From: Ornithinimicrobium cerasi
Lineage (GTDB): Bacteria > Actinomycetota > Actinomycetes > Actinomycetales > Dermatophilaceae
Assembly: GCF_003702705.1 (NCBI RefSeq)
Contig: NZ_QZMN01000010.1
Coordinates: forward strand, 62,001 to 126,000
Reading direction: 5' to 3'
Length of the DNA: 64,000 nt
Shown here in pieces: positions 48,691-57,096 of this stretch. The notes under the pieces were generated by a model. It did not search any database, was not told the DNA's origin, and worked only from the letters and a program-made list of their open reading frames with translations. Numbering within the stretch: position 1 is the stretch's first letter; each line of letters begins with the position of its first letter. The position numbers were made by a program, and so were the translations under genes.

Positions 48691-49356
48691 TCAGGGGCGC
48701 ACGAGCCCGGAGCGGAAGGCTAGGGCGACGAGCTGGGCGCGTTCGTGGGAGCCGGTCTTCATGAGCATCCGCGAGATGTGCGTCTTGACCGTCGACTCCG
48801 AGACGAACAGCGCGGCGGCGAGCTCGGTGTTGGACGGGGCGTCGGCGAGCAGCCGCAGGACCTCGACCTCGCGCGGGGTGAGCATGTCGAGGCGGGGCCG
48901 GCCGCTGCGGTCCTGCGGTGACGTCTCGCGCAAGCGGCTGATCACCTTGCCGGCGACGCTGTGGTCGATCCAGCTGTCACCGGTCGCGATGAGCCGGATG
49001 ACCTCGCCGAGGTGGGCGGGGGCGGACTGCTTGAGCATGAAGCCGGACGCGCCCGCCCGCAGTGCGCCGTAGAGGGCGGTGTCGTGGTCGAACGTCGTGA
49101 GCACCAGCACGGCGGTCATCGCGTCGGCGTCCTCGCGGTCCGCCGTGATCCGACGGGTCGCCTCGACGCCGTCGACGCCGGGCATCCGGAAGTCCATGAC
49201 GACCACGTCCGGCTCCTCCCGCGCGGCGAGGGCCACGGCCTGGACCCCGTCCTCGGCGACCCCGACCACCTCGATGTCCGGCTCGGCGGCGAGCATCATC
49301 GTCAGGCCGTCGCGTACCTCGCGCTGGTCGTCGGCGATCACCACCCTGATCGTCAT
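48691..49356 (-). CDS. NarL/FixJ-family response regulator
   Basis: A 221-residue regulator. The receiver domain has VIADDQREV, phospho-acceptor D55 (VMDFRMP), LTTFDHD and FMLKQSA. A LuxR-type helix-turn-helix follows (LTPREVEVLRLLADAPSNTE and VKTHISRML). Its ATG at 49356 overlaps the stop of the partner kinase (ATGA). It is separate from, and clearly divergent in sequence from, the pair at 12695-14727. Target genes are not adjacent in an obvious way. Confidence 0.92.
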   Translation of the reverse strand: MTIRVVIADDQREVRDGLTMMLAAEPDIEVVGVAEDGVQAVALAAREEPDVVVMDFRMPGVDGVEATRRITADREDADAMTAVLVLTTFDHDTALYGALRAGASGFMLKQSAPAHLGEVIRLIATGDSWIDHSVAGKVISRLRETSPQDRSGRPRLDMLTPREVEVLRLLADAPSNTELAAALFVSESTVKTHISRMLMKTGSHERAQLVALAFRSGLVRP

Positions 49357-50777
49357 GCGGCCCCGTCCGCGGGGTCGTCCACCGACCGGATGTGCGTCGG
49401 CCGCCCGCCCTCGACACGCCCGCCCTCGCCGTGCCCGCCCTCGGCGCGCCCGCCCTCGGCGCGCCCGGTCTCGACGCGCTCGCCATCGCCACGCCCGCCC
49501 GCCGTCCGTGGCGCGGTGAGCGGCAGCACGGCGGTCGTGACGAACTCGTCCCCGACCCAGTCCGCCTCGAACGTCCCGCCCACGAGCTCGACCCGCTCCC
49601 GCAGCCCCACCAGGCCGGTGCCGCTGCCCGGGGTGCCGGGGCGCGCGCCGTCGTGGCCGCCGCGGCTGCGGACCTGCAGCTGGAGCCGGTCCGGCTGCCA
49701 GCTCTTGAAGAGGTCGACGACGGCGCCCCGTCCGGCGTGCTTCATGGCGTTGGCGAGGGACTCCTGGGCCACGCGATAGCCCGCCAGCCGCACCGAGGGG
49801 TCGAGCTCGACGGCCTCGCCCGCACGGTGGATCTGGACGACGAGGCCGCTCTGCCGCGTCAGCTCGGCCAGCGCGTCGATGTCCCCGATGCCCGGTCGCC
49901 GGCCGCCGTCCTCGGTGACGTCGAGCACCAGCGTCCCGTCGCCGTCCTCCCGCAGGGCGCTGAGCAGGCGGTGCAGCTCGCGCATGCTCTGCGCACCCGT
50001 GCGCTCGATGGTCGTCAGTGCCGCCTCGACGGTGCCGAGCCGAGGTTCCGTCGCCTGGTCGCCGGCGATCGTGCGGGTCAGCGCGGCCGCGCCCGCCGCC
50101 TGCATCATCATCGCGCTCACCGAGTGGGCGAGGATGTCGTGCAGCTCGCGGGCGATCCGCTGCCGCTCCTGCGTCGCGGCCTCCTGGCCCAGCGCCTCGA
50201 GCTCGTCGCGCAGCTGCGCGGTCGTCCGGTCGGCGCGGTTCTCCCGTCGGCCGAACAACCACACCCCCAGCGCCACGCAGAAGAGGATCGCCATCCCCAG
50301 GACGACGTCGAGGCTCGTGAGCTCGCCGACCCGGAGCGCCGGACCGGACCACAACGGTGCGGACCCGACGGCCAGGGCCACGAGGGCGGGTCGTGGGGGG
50401 AGGCTGCGGGCGGCGGTATAGAGCACGACGAGCACGGCCGAGATCGGCTGCGACCACTCGGTGCTCGCCGTCAGGGCGACGCTGGCGCCCGAGATGGTCA
50501 CGAGGACCGCCAACGGGTGCCGGCGACGCAGCAGGACCACGCCGAGCCACACCACCCCCATGGTCACGACGACGTTCCACACGGAGACGTCCAGCCGCCC
50601 CCACATCAGGTAGTGGTGGCCGTCCCGCAGGTCGGCCGGGGGGATGGTCATGTAGAGGTCGAGCGCGGTGGCCACGAGCGTCACGGCGACGTAGGGCACC
50701 TGGGGGAGCCACGACGGTCCGCGCGGCCAGCGGCGCTCACGGGCCTCCGGCCCCGAGACCTGGTCGTGCTGCGCCAT
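49353..50777 (-). CDS. NarL-type sensor histidine kinase with repetitive C-terminal tail
   Basis: A 474-residue membrane histidine kinase. About five hydrophobic segments fill residues 25-195. The HisKA_3 motif [16 protein letters not shown] has its histidine near residue 213. The ATPase domain has [11 protein letters not shown] and [16 protein letters not shown]. The product ends in a 40-residue tail of GGRxEGGR-type repeats encoded by a 15-bp tandem repeat, which is not part of the kinase domain. I chose ATG 50777 (MAQHDQ...), preceded by AGGCAAGG, over the longer frame to 50810. Coupled to its regulator by ATGA. Confidence 0.9.
   Translation of the reverse strand: MAQHDQVSGPEARERRWPRGPSWLPQVPYVAVTLVATALDLYMTIPPADLRDGHHYLMWGRLDVSVWNVVVTMGVVWLGVVLLRRRHPLAVLVTISGASVALTASTEWSQPISAVLVVLYTAARSLPPRPALVALAVGSAPLWSGPALRVGELTSLDVVLGMAILFCVALGVWLFGRRENRADRTTAQLRDELEALGQEAATQERQRIARELHDILAHSVSAMMMQAAGAAALTRTIAGDQATEPRLGTVEAALTTIERTGAQSMRELHRLLSALREDGDGTLVLDVTEDGGRRPGIGDIDALAELTRQSGLVVQIHRAGEAVELDPSVRLAGYRVAQESLANAMKHAGRGAVVDLFKSWQPDRLQLQVRSRGGHDGARPGTPGSGTGLVGLRERVELVGGTFEADWVGDEFVTTAVLPLTAPRTAGGRGDGERVETGRAEGGRAEGGHGEGGRVEGGRPTHIRSVDDPADGAA
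49402..49491. repeat. Six 15-bp tandem repeats in the kinase gene tail
   Basis: Period-15 units of the type CGCCCGCCCTCGGCG start at 49402, 49417, 49432, 49447, 49462 and 49477, with the last two more diverged. They lie in frame near the 3' end of the kinase gene and encode a five-residue repeat (roughly E/V-GGR-A/V). Changes of copy number would keep the frame. Confidence 0.85.
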
Positions 50778-50860
50778 CGTGCCTTGCCTCTCCGTCGCTG
50801 CCGGCTCCACCGTAGGTGACCACGGGCACGCCGCGACGCGTCATGCCCGACCCTGCCGCC

Positions 50861-50909
50861 CCCTGCCGCGGCAGGGACGGGCACGCGCGACAACCGCGTC
50901 CTGCGGTTG
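50861..50909. promoter_or_regulatory. Two palindromes in the divergent kinase/esterase promoter region
   Basis: CCCTGCCGCGGCAGGG (50861-50876) is a perfect 16-bp palindrome. CAACCGC-GTCCT-GCGGTTG (50891-50909) is a perfect 7-bp inverted repeat. A -10-like TAGTGT follows at 50918-50923. These lie between the kinase (minus, start 50777) and the esterase (plus, start 51053). They are candidate operators; the rest of the 275-base gap shows nothing recognisable. Confidence 0.5.
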
Positions 50910-51052
50910 CACCCTGCTAGTGTCCTCGTCCGATCCGGACCTTCCGTCATCCTCGGGGAGGATCTTCATCCCGTCCGCGGGGCCGTCGCCCGGGTGTGGC
51001 AGGCTGGAGCCCCCGGTCGACCCGGGGGACGGGACACGCGAGAGGACACTCC

Positions 51053-51796
51053 ATGGAGCGGGTGCAGGTCGACCTCGACACGTTGGGGATCGGGCGCGGG
51101 ACCGTCATCCGCTACGGCCACTGGGGGCGGCCTGTCCTGGTCTTCGCCTCCGAGGCCGGGCGCGCGTGGGACTTCGAGAACAACGGCATGGTCGAGGCGG
51201 TCGCGCCGCTCCTCGAGGCCGGTCGGGTCAAGCTCTACTGCGTCGACGCCTTCGACCACCTGACCTGGTCCGACAACAGCCTGCCCACCGAGGACCGCGC
51301 CCGCCGCCACGGCGCCTTCGAGTCCTGGATCCTCGACACCGTCGTCCCGCGCATCGACGCCGACTCGCCCGGGCACGCCGGGATCGTCGCCACCGGCTGC
51401 AGCATGGGCGCCTACCACGCGGTCCACCTCGGTCTGAAGCGCCCGGACGTCGTCCGCGTCGCCATCGGCCTCTCCGGCAACTACGACCCGACCTCCTGGC
51501 ACGCGTGGGGCGAGATGGGCGAGGCCACCTACTTCGCCAACCCGACGGCCTACGTCGCCAACATGGAGGGCGAGCACCTGCGCTGGGTGCGCGAGCACGC
51601 CAACGTCGTGCTGGTCTGCGGCCAGGGCGCCTTCGAGGTGCACCCGACGCAGTCGCTGCCCGGCGCCCAGCGGATGGCGGCGGTCCTCGCGGAGAAGCAG
51701 ATCCCGCACGAGTTCGACCTCTGGGGCTTCGACAGCGCGCACGACTGGCCGTGGTGGCGCAAGCAGCTCGCGCACCACCTGCCCCGCTTCTGCTGA
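51053..51796 (+). CDS. Esterase D-like alpha/beta hydrolase
   Basis: A 247-residue putative esterase (COG4947-like). The nucleophile elbow is TGCSMGAYHA (Ser about 119). A C-terminal HDW (DSAHDWPWW) supplies the catalytic histidine, and DNSLPTEDRARRHGAFESW is typical of this family. Start ATG 51053 (MERVQVDLDTLGIG) has AGAGGA upstream; the frame is open from 50996. Relatives are often encoded next to ATP-grasp proteins like the one at 53210, so the two may act on a common peptide-like product. Here an inserted repeat array and a regulator pair separate them. Confidence 0.8.
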   Translation: MERVQVDLDTLGIGRGTVIRYGHWGRPVLVFASEAGRAWDFENNGMVEAVAPLLEAGRVKLYCVDAFDHLTWSDNSLPTEDRARRHGAFESWILDTVVPRIDADSPGHAGIVATGCSMGAYHAVHLGLKRPDVVRVAIGLSGNYDPTSWHAWGEMGEATYFANPTAYVANMEGEHLRWVREHANVVLVCGQGAFEVHPTQSLPGAQRMAAVLAEKQIPHEFDLWGFDSAHDWPWWRKQLAHHLPRFC

Positions 51797-51820
51797 GCGG
51801 CGCCCGGGGGCACCACGCTC

Positions 51821-52014
51821 CCCGGTATGCCGGTCACGCGCCACTCACGTGCGTGGCCGACGCCCGCCGACCGCCCGGTATGCCGTCCACGCGCCACTCA
51901 CGTGCGTGGCCGACGCCCGCCGACCGCCGGTATGCCGTGCACGACCCACTCACGTGCGTGGCCGACGCCCACCGACCGCCCGGATGCCGTGCACGACCCA
52001 CTCAGGCGAGTGAG
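51821..52014. repeat. Tandem array of about 3.7 copies of a 53-bp repeat
   Basis: Units begin at about 51821, 51874, 51926 and 51979 (period 52-53). Each starts CCGGTATGCCG (CCGGATGCCG in the last) and contains the near-palindrome CCACTCACGTGCGTGG followed by a CGACC-rich stretch. The final partial unit ends CACTCAGGCGAGTG. The array occupies most of the 253-base gap between the convergent esterase and SRPBCC genes. No coding or CRISPR character. Confidence 0.88.
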
Positions 52015-52049
52015 GTCTGCTCCGGGACGGCCGGCGGGGGCAGCCCGGC

Positions 52050-52691
52050 TCAGCCCTCCGCCGGAGGCACGTAGAACCCCGTCGTCGCCGCGACGTTCGC
52101 CTCGACGCGGGCGGCGTCGTCACCCGCCGCCAGCTGCGCCTCGCCCCAGGCCCGTGCCGCCCGGGTGTTGAACTCCCGCACCGCCGGATGGGCCGCGACC
52201 TCCTCCGGCGACATCCCCAGCTCCTGCCCCGCGAGGTGCAGGGCGAGACCCAGCAGCGCGCCGTCCCAGCCGACGCCGACCGCGCCCGGACCGAACTCGT
52301 CCCACATCTCCGGCGGCACCTGGGCCCGGTGCTCGAGCTCGAGCCGGGTGCTCGCGCCGTCCTCGGTCAGGCGCACCTCGACCAGCGACGTGTCCGCGGG
52401 GCCGGCGGGGCCCATCTCCCACGTCACGACGAGGCGCCGCGGCGCCTCGCACTCGCGGACCACGCCGCCGGCGTTGCCCTCGACCTGGAAGCGCCCGCCG
52501 ACCTCCAGGTCCCCGCTCACCGGCAGGAACCACCGCGCCAGCCGGTCCCGGTCGGTCAGCGCGTCCCACACGTCGTCGGCGGCCGCGGGGTACGTGCGCG
52601 TCAGCAGCACCACCTTCGCCGGCCCCGCCGGCACCTCGCCGTCGCGCACCGTGCGCTCCACCGAGGTCAGCTCCTCGAGCAGGTCCTTCAT
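52050..52691 (-). CDS. SRPBCC (AHSA1/START-like) domain protein
   Basis: A 213-residue protein of the AHSA1-type SRPBCC superfamily, a helix-grip fold with a hydrophobic ligand cavity. Typical stretches are YPAAADDVWDALTDRDRLARW, FLPVSGDLEVGGRFQVEGN, RLVVTWEM and SLVEVRLTEDGASTRLELEH. A C-terminal helical region with GVGWDGALLGLALHL follows. It is preceded by AGGAGG and overlaps the ArsR gene (ATGA). ArsR-SRPBCC pairs are very common in actinobacteria; their ligands are mostly unknown. Confidence 0.88.
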   Translation of the reverse strand: MKDLLEELTSVERTVRDGEVPAGPAKVVLLTRTYPAAADDVWDALTDRDRLARWFLPVSGDLEVGGRFQVEGNAGGVVRECEAPRRLVVTWEMGPAGPADTSLVEVRLTEDGASTRLELEHRAQVPPEMWDEFGPGAVGVGWDGALLGLALHLAGQELGMSPEEVAAHPAVREFNTRAARAWGEAQLAAGDDAARVEANVAATTGFYVPPAEG

Positions 52692-53104
52692 GCCATCCTC
52701 CTGGGGTCGGGCGCGGCGGCTGCCGCACCGGTCTGGGGTATGCCGTGCGCGCGCGCCCCGGCGGGCGCCCGCCGCTGCCGCCGGCCTCTCGCGAGCTCGG
52801 TCCCGAGCGCGTCGAGGCGCTGCGACCAGAAGCCGCGCACGTCGGCGAGCCAGCGCTCGGCCTCGGCGAGCGGCTCCTCGCGCAGGCCGTAGATGCGGCG
52901 GGTGCCCTCCTGCCGGACGGTGACGAGGTCGGCGTCGCGCAGGACGCGCAGGTGCTGCGAGACCGCCGGCTGGCTGATCCCGAACTCCTCCCGGACCAGG
53001 GCCACGACACCGCCCGCCGAGAGCTCCCCGCCGCGGGCGAGGTGCTCGAGGACGCGCCGGCGGACCGGCTCGGCCAGCACCTCGAAGACGTCCACGCACC
53101 CCAT
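52688..53104 (-). CDS. ArsR-family winged-helix repressor
   Basis: A 138-residue regulator beginning MGCVDVFEVLAEPVRRRVLE. The helix-turn-helix is ISQPAVSQHLRVLRDADLV (about residues 44-62) with a wing VRQEGTRRIYGL. The usual metal-binding ELCVCDL motif of ArsR/SmtB is absent, so this is the non-metal type that travels with SRPBCC proteins. Start ATG 53104 follows family length; the frame is open to 53131. An AT-rich inverted repeat 19 bases upstream suggests autoregulation. An alanine/proline-rich tail follows the DNA-binding domain. Confidence 0.88.
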   Translation of the reverse strand: MGCVDVFEVLAEPVRRRVLEHLARGGELSAGGVVALVREEFGISQPAVSQHLRVLRDADLVTVRQEGTRRIYGLREEPLAEAERWLADVRGFWSQRLDALGTELARGRRQRRAPAGARAHGIPQTGAAAAAPDPRRMA

Positions 53105-53122
53105 CCTGGCGCCACGACATAC

Positions 53123-53138
53123 ATAAGTCAAGTCTTAT
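53123..53138. promoter_or_regulatory. Putative ArsR operator (AT-rich inverted repeat)
   Basis: ATAAG-TCAAGT-CTTAT is a perfect 5-bp inverted repeat in the most AT-rich patch of the region (53116-53145), 19 bases upstream of the arsR start. It overlaps a minus-strand TTGACT that could serve as -35. Size and base composition suit an ArsR-type dimer site. It may also influence the divergent ATP-grasp promoter 40 bases away. Confidence 0.55.
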
Positions 53139-53174
53139 ATATAGTGCAGGTGACGGGGCACCCGGGCCACCTCC

Positions 53175-53203
53175 TGACGGGACGGTGGCCGAGGGGATAG
53201 GTT
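53175..53203 (+). promoter_or_regulatory. Promoter of the ATP-grasp gene, probably leaderless
   Basis: TGACGG (53175-53180) and TAGGTT (53198-53203) are separated by exactly 17 bases. The ATG at 53210 lies six bases after the -10, where transcription should start. No ribosome binding site is present. A leaderless message is likely. Confidence 0.55.
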
Positions 53204-53209
53204 CTGGCC

Positions 53210-54466
53210 ATGACCAATGACGTGCGCTCCCACCTGGTCGGTCTGCTGCTCGGTGCGGAGGAGGACTGGCCGCGTGCCTTCGAGGCGATCCTGAAGATGG
53301 TGGGGCCGCTGAAGGCGGGTGGGACGACCCACACGCTGGAGACCGAGCGGGTGCGGATCCACCCCTTCGACCTCACCGACGACGTCCGGCACGAGATGGT
53401 CATCGACCGGCTCGCGTACTGGTACTACCACCCGCGCGAGTGGCTGAAGAAGGCCGCGCTGATGAACGACACGTACCTGCTGAACAGCCCGTTCACCTTC
53501 CAGGCGATGGAGAAGCACAGCGCCTACTGCGCGATGCTGCGGCTCGGGATGAAGATCCCCAAGACGGTCCTCGTCCCCTACAAGAACCCGGTCGACAACG
53601 TGCGCTGGGCCTACACCTCGGCGAAGTACAACGACCCGTTCGACCTCGACGCGATCGCCGACGAGGTGGGCTACCCGCTCTACATGAAGCCCTTCGACGG
53701 CGGCGGCTGGCGCGGCGTGTCCCGCGTCGACGACCGCGAGTCGCTGCACCGGTCCTACGACGAGTCCGGCAACATGCTCATGCACCTGCAGGCGACGATC
53801 GACTACGACCACTTCGCCCGCGCGCTCTCGATCGGTCCCGAGACGATGGTCATGGACTTCCGGCCCGGCGAGCCGATGCACTCCCGGTATGCCGTCACGC
53901 ACAACTTCCTCTCCCAGCAGGCCGGGTGGGAGACCGAGACGGTCAGCAAGGTGGTCAACGCCTTCTTCGGCTGGGAGTTCAACAGCTGCGAGATGCTGGT
54001 CCGGGGTGACGACGTGCACCCGATCGACTACGCCAACGCGTGCCCCGACGTCGCGGTGACCTCGCTGCACTACTACTTCCCGTGGGCGATGACCGCGCTG
54101 GTGCGCTGGTCGGCCTACTGCCTGGTGACGGGTCGCAAGAGCTTCATCGGGGTGCGCTCGCCGCGGGCCTACTTCGACATCGCCGACGACCCGGACCGCA
54201 GCTACCTGGAGAAGATGCAGGCCTACCGGGCGCTGGCCGACCAGGAGTTCGACTCCGAGCGCTACTGGCAGTGGTGCGAGGACAACCTGTCGCACCTGCC
54301 CGAGCGGGTGCTGGAGTGGGTCGCCTCGCCGGCGTTCGACACCCTGCTCACCGACACGGTCCGGGCGACCTACCCGCAGCACGAGCACGAGCAGTTCATG
54401 GCGCACTTCCGCGGGCTCACCGGCCTGTGGGTCAAGGACCAGCAGATCCTGCGCGGCGCCCGCTGA
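53210..54466 (+). CDS. ATP-grasp domain protein
   Basis: A 418-residue protein of the ATP-grasp (glutathione synthetase-like) fold. The recognisable part is the ATP-binding region PLYMKPFDGGGWRGVSRVDD (about residues 156-175). Downstream acidic and asparagine positions (MVMDFRPGEPMHSRY, NSCEMLVRGDDVHPIDYANA) look like metal/ATP ligands. ATP-grasp enzymes join a carboxylate to an amine or thiol. The long tyrosine- and tryptophan-rich N- and C-terminal regions are specific to this uncharacterised family, often encoded beside an esterase as here (51053). The product may be a small peptide or amide; substrates unknown. Confidence 0.78.
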   Translation: MTNDVRSHLVGLLLGAEEDWPRAFEAILKMVGPLKAGGTTHTLETERVRIHPFDLTDDVRHEMVIDRLAYWYYHPREWLKKAALMNDTYLLNSPFTFQAMEKHSAYCAMLRLGMKIPKTVLVPYKNPVDNVRWAYTSAKYNDPFDLDAIADEVGYPLYMKPFDGGGWRGVSRVDDRESLHRSYDESGNMLMHLQATIDYDHFARALSIGPETMVMDFRPGEPMHSRYAVTHNFLSQQAGWETETVSKVVNAFFGWEFNSCEMLVRGDDVHPIDYANACPDVAVTSLHYYFPWAMTALVRWSAYCLVTGRKSFIGVRSPRAYFDIADDPDRSYLEKMQAYRALADQEFDSERYWQWCEDNLSHLPERVLEWVASPAFDTLLTDTVRATYPQHEHEQFMAHFRGLTGLWVKDQQILRGAR

Positions 54467-54475
54467 CCCCCTGAC

Positions 54476-56134
54476 CTACCCCCGGCGCCCGAGCACGCGC
54501 GCGACGGCCTCCGCGGCACCCTCGCCGCCGGGGAGTCGGGCGGCGGTGTGCGCGTCGGGGCGCACGAGCCACCAGTCGCCCTCCTCCCAGGCCAGCCCGG
54601 CCATCACGGCCTCGGCGCCGGGGAGGGTCGAGAGGTCGACGACGGTCCCGGGCGCCCCCTCGGGCAGCGTCTGGTCCAGGGTGCGGCGTGCGGCGGCGGC
54701 GGCGTCCGCGGAGTCGACGAGCAGGCTCAGCCTCCCGCGCACCAGGTCGCGCATCCGCAGCCGGCCGAAGGTCGGTCGGACCTCCAGGTCCGCCAGTGAC
54801 GCGTCGTCGACCTCCAGGGCGGCATCGGGGAGCACCACGCCCGGGACCGGTGCCGGTGGCTCGCCCCGTGGCGGCCGCCCCGGCCACGGGCGGGACGGGT
54901 CGGGCGTGGTGAGGGGGGAGTCGACATACCAGAAGGGCTCCGCGAGACGACCCGAGTCGACCCGGTCGCGCGCCGCCTCGTCGTGGACGGCGGCGGTGAG
55001 GAGGGTATGGCGCGCCTCGGCGGCGGCGGGGGTGCGCGGCACGAGGAAGTCCATGGTCGCGGTGGTGACCTCGAGGTTCTCGCGCGCCGCCGCCCGCCGC
55101 TCGACCTCGTAGCTGTCGAGCAGGGAGTCCTCCGCCCACCCGCGCAGCACCGCGACCAGCTTCCAGACGAGGTTGTCGACGTCGCCGACCCCCGAGTTGA
55201 GCCCGCGCGCGCCGAACGGCGAGACGAGGTGGGCCACGTCACCGGCCAGCAGCGCGCGTCCGACGCGGAAGTGCGAGGCCAGCCGGGCGTGGAAGCGGTA
55301 GACGGAGCTCCACACGACCTCGTAGGGGACGTCCGGCCCGAGGACCTGCTGGATCCGCTGGTCGAGGCTCCCGTCCCGTCGCGCCACCTGGAGGTCGAAC
55401 GTCGGGTCCACCTGCCAGTCGATCCGGTGGACCGACCCTGGGCAGGGGTGGATGAGCACCTGCCGGCCGGGGTTCCACGTCGGGTCGAAGTAGAACCGCC
55501 GCTCGCTCTCCCAGCCCGGCAGGTCGGCGCGGATGTCGCAGATGAGGAAGGCCTCGTCGAAGGTCCGGCCGGGGAAGGTGACGTCCAGGGCCGTGCGCAG
55601 CGCCGACCCGCGTGCCCCGCCGCAGGCGACGAGGTAGCTGCCGTCCACGTCGTCGGGACCGTGCGGGGTGCTGCAGCGCACGCGGACGTGGGTGTCGTGG
55701 TCCTGGCGGTCCTCGACCGTCCAGCCCCACCGCACCTCCACCAGCGGCTCCCCGGCGATCCGCTCGTCGAGCAGCTCCTCGGTGCGGCTCTGGGAGATGT
55801 TGACGAAGGGCGGCATCGGGGAGGCGCCAGGGTCCGGCAGGTCGATGCTGAAGAGCTCGTGGGTGCGGTAGAAGGTGCGCGCGCGGGTCCACGTCAGCCC
55901 CTCCTCGGCGATCTGCGGCACCCCGGCCCAGGCCCAGACGTCGAGGACGTCGCGCTGCTGGCAGATCGCCTTGCTGCCCTCGGGGTCGCGCCGGGGACGC
56001 CCGTCCAGCAGGACCACGGGTATGCCGTGGCGCGCCAGCAGGAGGGCCGCGGTCTGGCCGACCGGCCCGTTTCCCGCGACGACCACGGGTTGGGCCGGGG
56101 GTGGGGGCGGCGGCGGGGGTGTGGCGGAGGTCAT
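54476..56134 (-). CDS. FAD-dependent aromatic-ring monooxygenase
   Basis: A 552-residue group A flavoprotein hydroxylase (PHBH/MhpA-like). It begins with a polyproline tail, then the FAD dinucleotide motif VVVAGNGPVGQTAALLLARHG (about 17-37). The mid GD motif is LLAGDVAHLVSPFGARGLNS with GVGDVDNLVWKL (about 300-330), and a thioredoxin-like C-terminal domain (LVRPDAHTAARL) is typical of phenol/3-(3-hydroxyphenyl)propionate hydroxylases. It hydroxylates an aromatic ring with NAD(P)H and O2. It is the last gene of the Liv-transporter operon, starting five bases after the MBL gene. The aromatic substrate is not identifiable. Confidence 0.87.
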   Translation of the reverse strand: MTSATPPPPPPPPAQPVVVAGNGPVGQTAALLLARHGIPVVLLDGRPRRDPEGSKAICQQRDVLDVWAWAGVPQIAEEGLTWTRARTFYRTHELFSIDLPDPGASPMPPFVNISQSRTEELLDERIAGEPLVEVRWGWTVEDRQDHDTHVRVRCSTPHGPDDVDGSYLVACGGARGSALRTALDVTFPGRTFDEAFLICDIRADLPGWESERRFYFDPTWNPGRQVLIHPCPGSVHRIDWQVDPTFDLQVARRDGSLDQRIQQVLGPDVPYEVVWSSVYRFHARLASHFRVGRALLAGDVAHLVSPFGARGLNSGVGDVDNLVWKLVAVLRGWAEDSLLDSYEVERRAAARENLEVTTATMDFLVPRTPAAAEARHTLLTAAVHDEAARDRVDSGRLAEPFWYVDSPLTTPDPSRPWPGRPPRGEPPAPVPGVVLPDAALEVDDASLADLEVRPTFGRLRMRDLVRGRLSLLVDSADAAAAARRTLDQTLPEGAPGTVVDLSTLPGAEAVMAGLAWEEGDWWLVRPDAHTAARLPGGEGAAEAVARVLGRRG

Positions 56135-56139
56135 CCTGC

Positions 56140-57096
56140 TCAGCCCTGGAGCTGGTCCCAGACGGAGCGGTCACGCTCCGCCGTCCAGATGACCGGACGC
56201 TCCACGCCGGAGAGCTCGTCCCACACGCGGGACACGTCGAAGGGGAGGGTGTGCTCGAAGATCGGCCAGTGGCCGTAGTCCGGCGAGAGGGCGGCGTGGG
56301 TGGCGTCGAAGGCCTCCTTGAGGCTGCCCTGCCGGTCGTGCACCTCCCGGACGCAGCGGACCATCTCGCTCAGGAAGTGTCGGGTCTGCGCGACGGCCGC
56401 CGCGACGCCGTCACCGGTGACGACCTCACCCCGGCCGCCGACGAGCTGGTCGGCGCCGAGCGCGGCGACGCGGTCGAGGGTGGGACCCATCCAGTCGTGG
56501 TGGAAGGCGTCGCCGGTGTAGAGCGCGGCCTGCGCCTCGACGAGGTCCCCCGCGAAGAGGATGCGCTGCTGCGGCAGCCAGGCGACGACGTCACCCTCGG
56601 TGTGGCCGCGACCGCAGTACTGCAGCACCAGGTCGCCGCGCTCCCCGCCGAGGGGGATGACCAGCCGGTCGGAGAAGGTGACCGTCGGCCAGGTCAGCCC
56701 GGGGATGGTCTCGGGGTGCTTGAAGAGCCGCGGCATCCGGCCGTACTCGGACTCCCAGTCCTGCTGGCCCCGCTCGGCGATGAGGTCCCTGGTCAGCTCG
56801 TGGGCGATGATCTCCGCGGCCCCGAACGCCGCCGCGCCGAGGACCCGCACCGCGTGGTAGTGGCTGAGGACGAGGTGGCGCACGGGCTTGTCGGTCAGCT
56901 CCCGCAGGGCGGTCAGCCACTCCTCCGCGGCCGCCGGCGTGGCCAGCGCCTCGAAGCAGACGAGGAAGTCCTCACCCTCGATCGCCCCGACGTTGGGGTC
57001 GCCCTCGGCGGTGCGGGCGTAGACGCCGGGGGCCAGGACCTCGATCCGGGCCTGCTTGTCGGTGAGGTCGGCGCTGGAGGCGAAGCTCTTGGTCAT
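56140..57096 (-). CDS. Metallo-beta-lactamase-fold hydrolase with altered motif
   Basis: A 318-residue MBL-fold protein. The second-strand motif reads SHYHAVRVLGA instead of the canonical HxHxDH: two histidines remain, while the aspartate and third histidine are replaced by valine and arginine. GRGHTEGDVVAWLP (about 163-176) and LFAGDLVEAQAALY supply the later metal ligands, and GGRGEVVTG follows. Relatives with the same SHYHAVR motif occur in proteobacterial aromatic-degradation clusters. The ATG overlaps the livF stop (ATGA). A hydrolase acting on the ring-oxidation product or a lactone is plausible, not proven. Confidence 0.82.
   Translation of the reverse strand: MTKSFASSADLTDKQARIEVLAPGVYARTAEGDPNVGAIEGEDFLVCFEALATPAAAEEWLTALRELTDKPVRHLVLSHYHAVRVLGAAAFGAAEIIAHELTRDLIAERGQQDWESEYGRMPRLFKHPETIPGLTWPTVTFSDRLVIPLGGERGDLVLQYCGRGHTEGDVVAWLPQQRILFAGDLVEAQAALYTGDAFHHDWMGPTLDRVAALGADQLVGGRGEVVTGDGVAAAVAQTRHFLSEMVRCVREVHDRQGSLKEAFDATHAALSPDYGHWPIFEHTLPFDVSRVWDELSGVERPVIWTAERDRSVWDQLQG

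Noticed and set aside
48000-48764. Plus-strand frame across the dapB upstream gap
   Set aside because: Overlaps dapB antisense, crosses repeats and hairpins, has no ribosome binding site and no homologous character.
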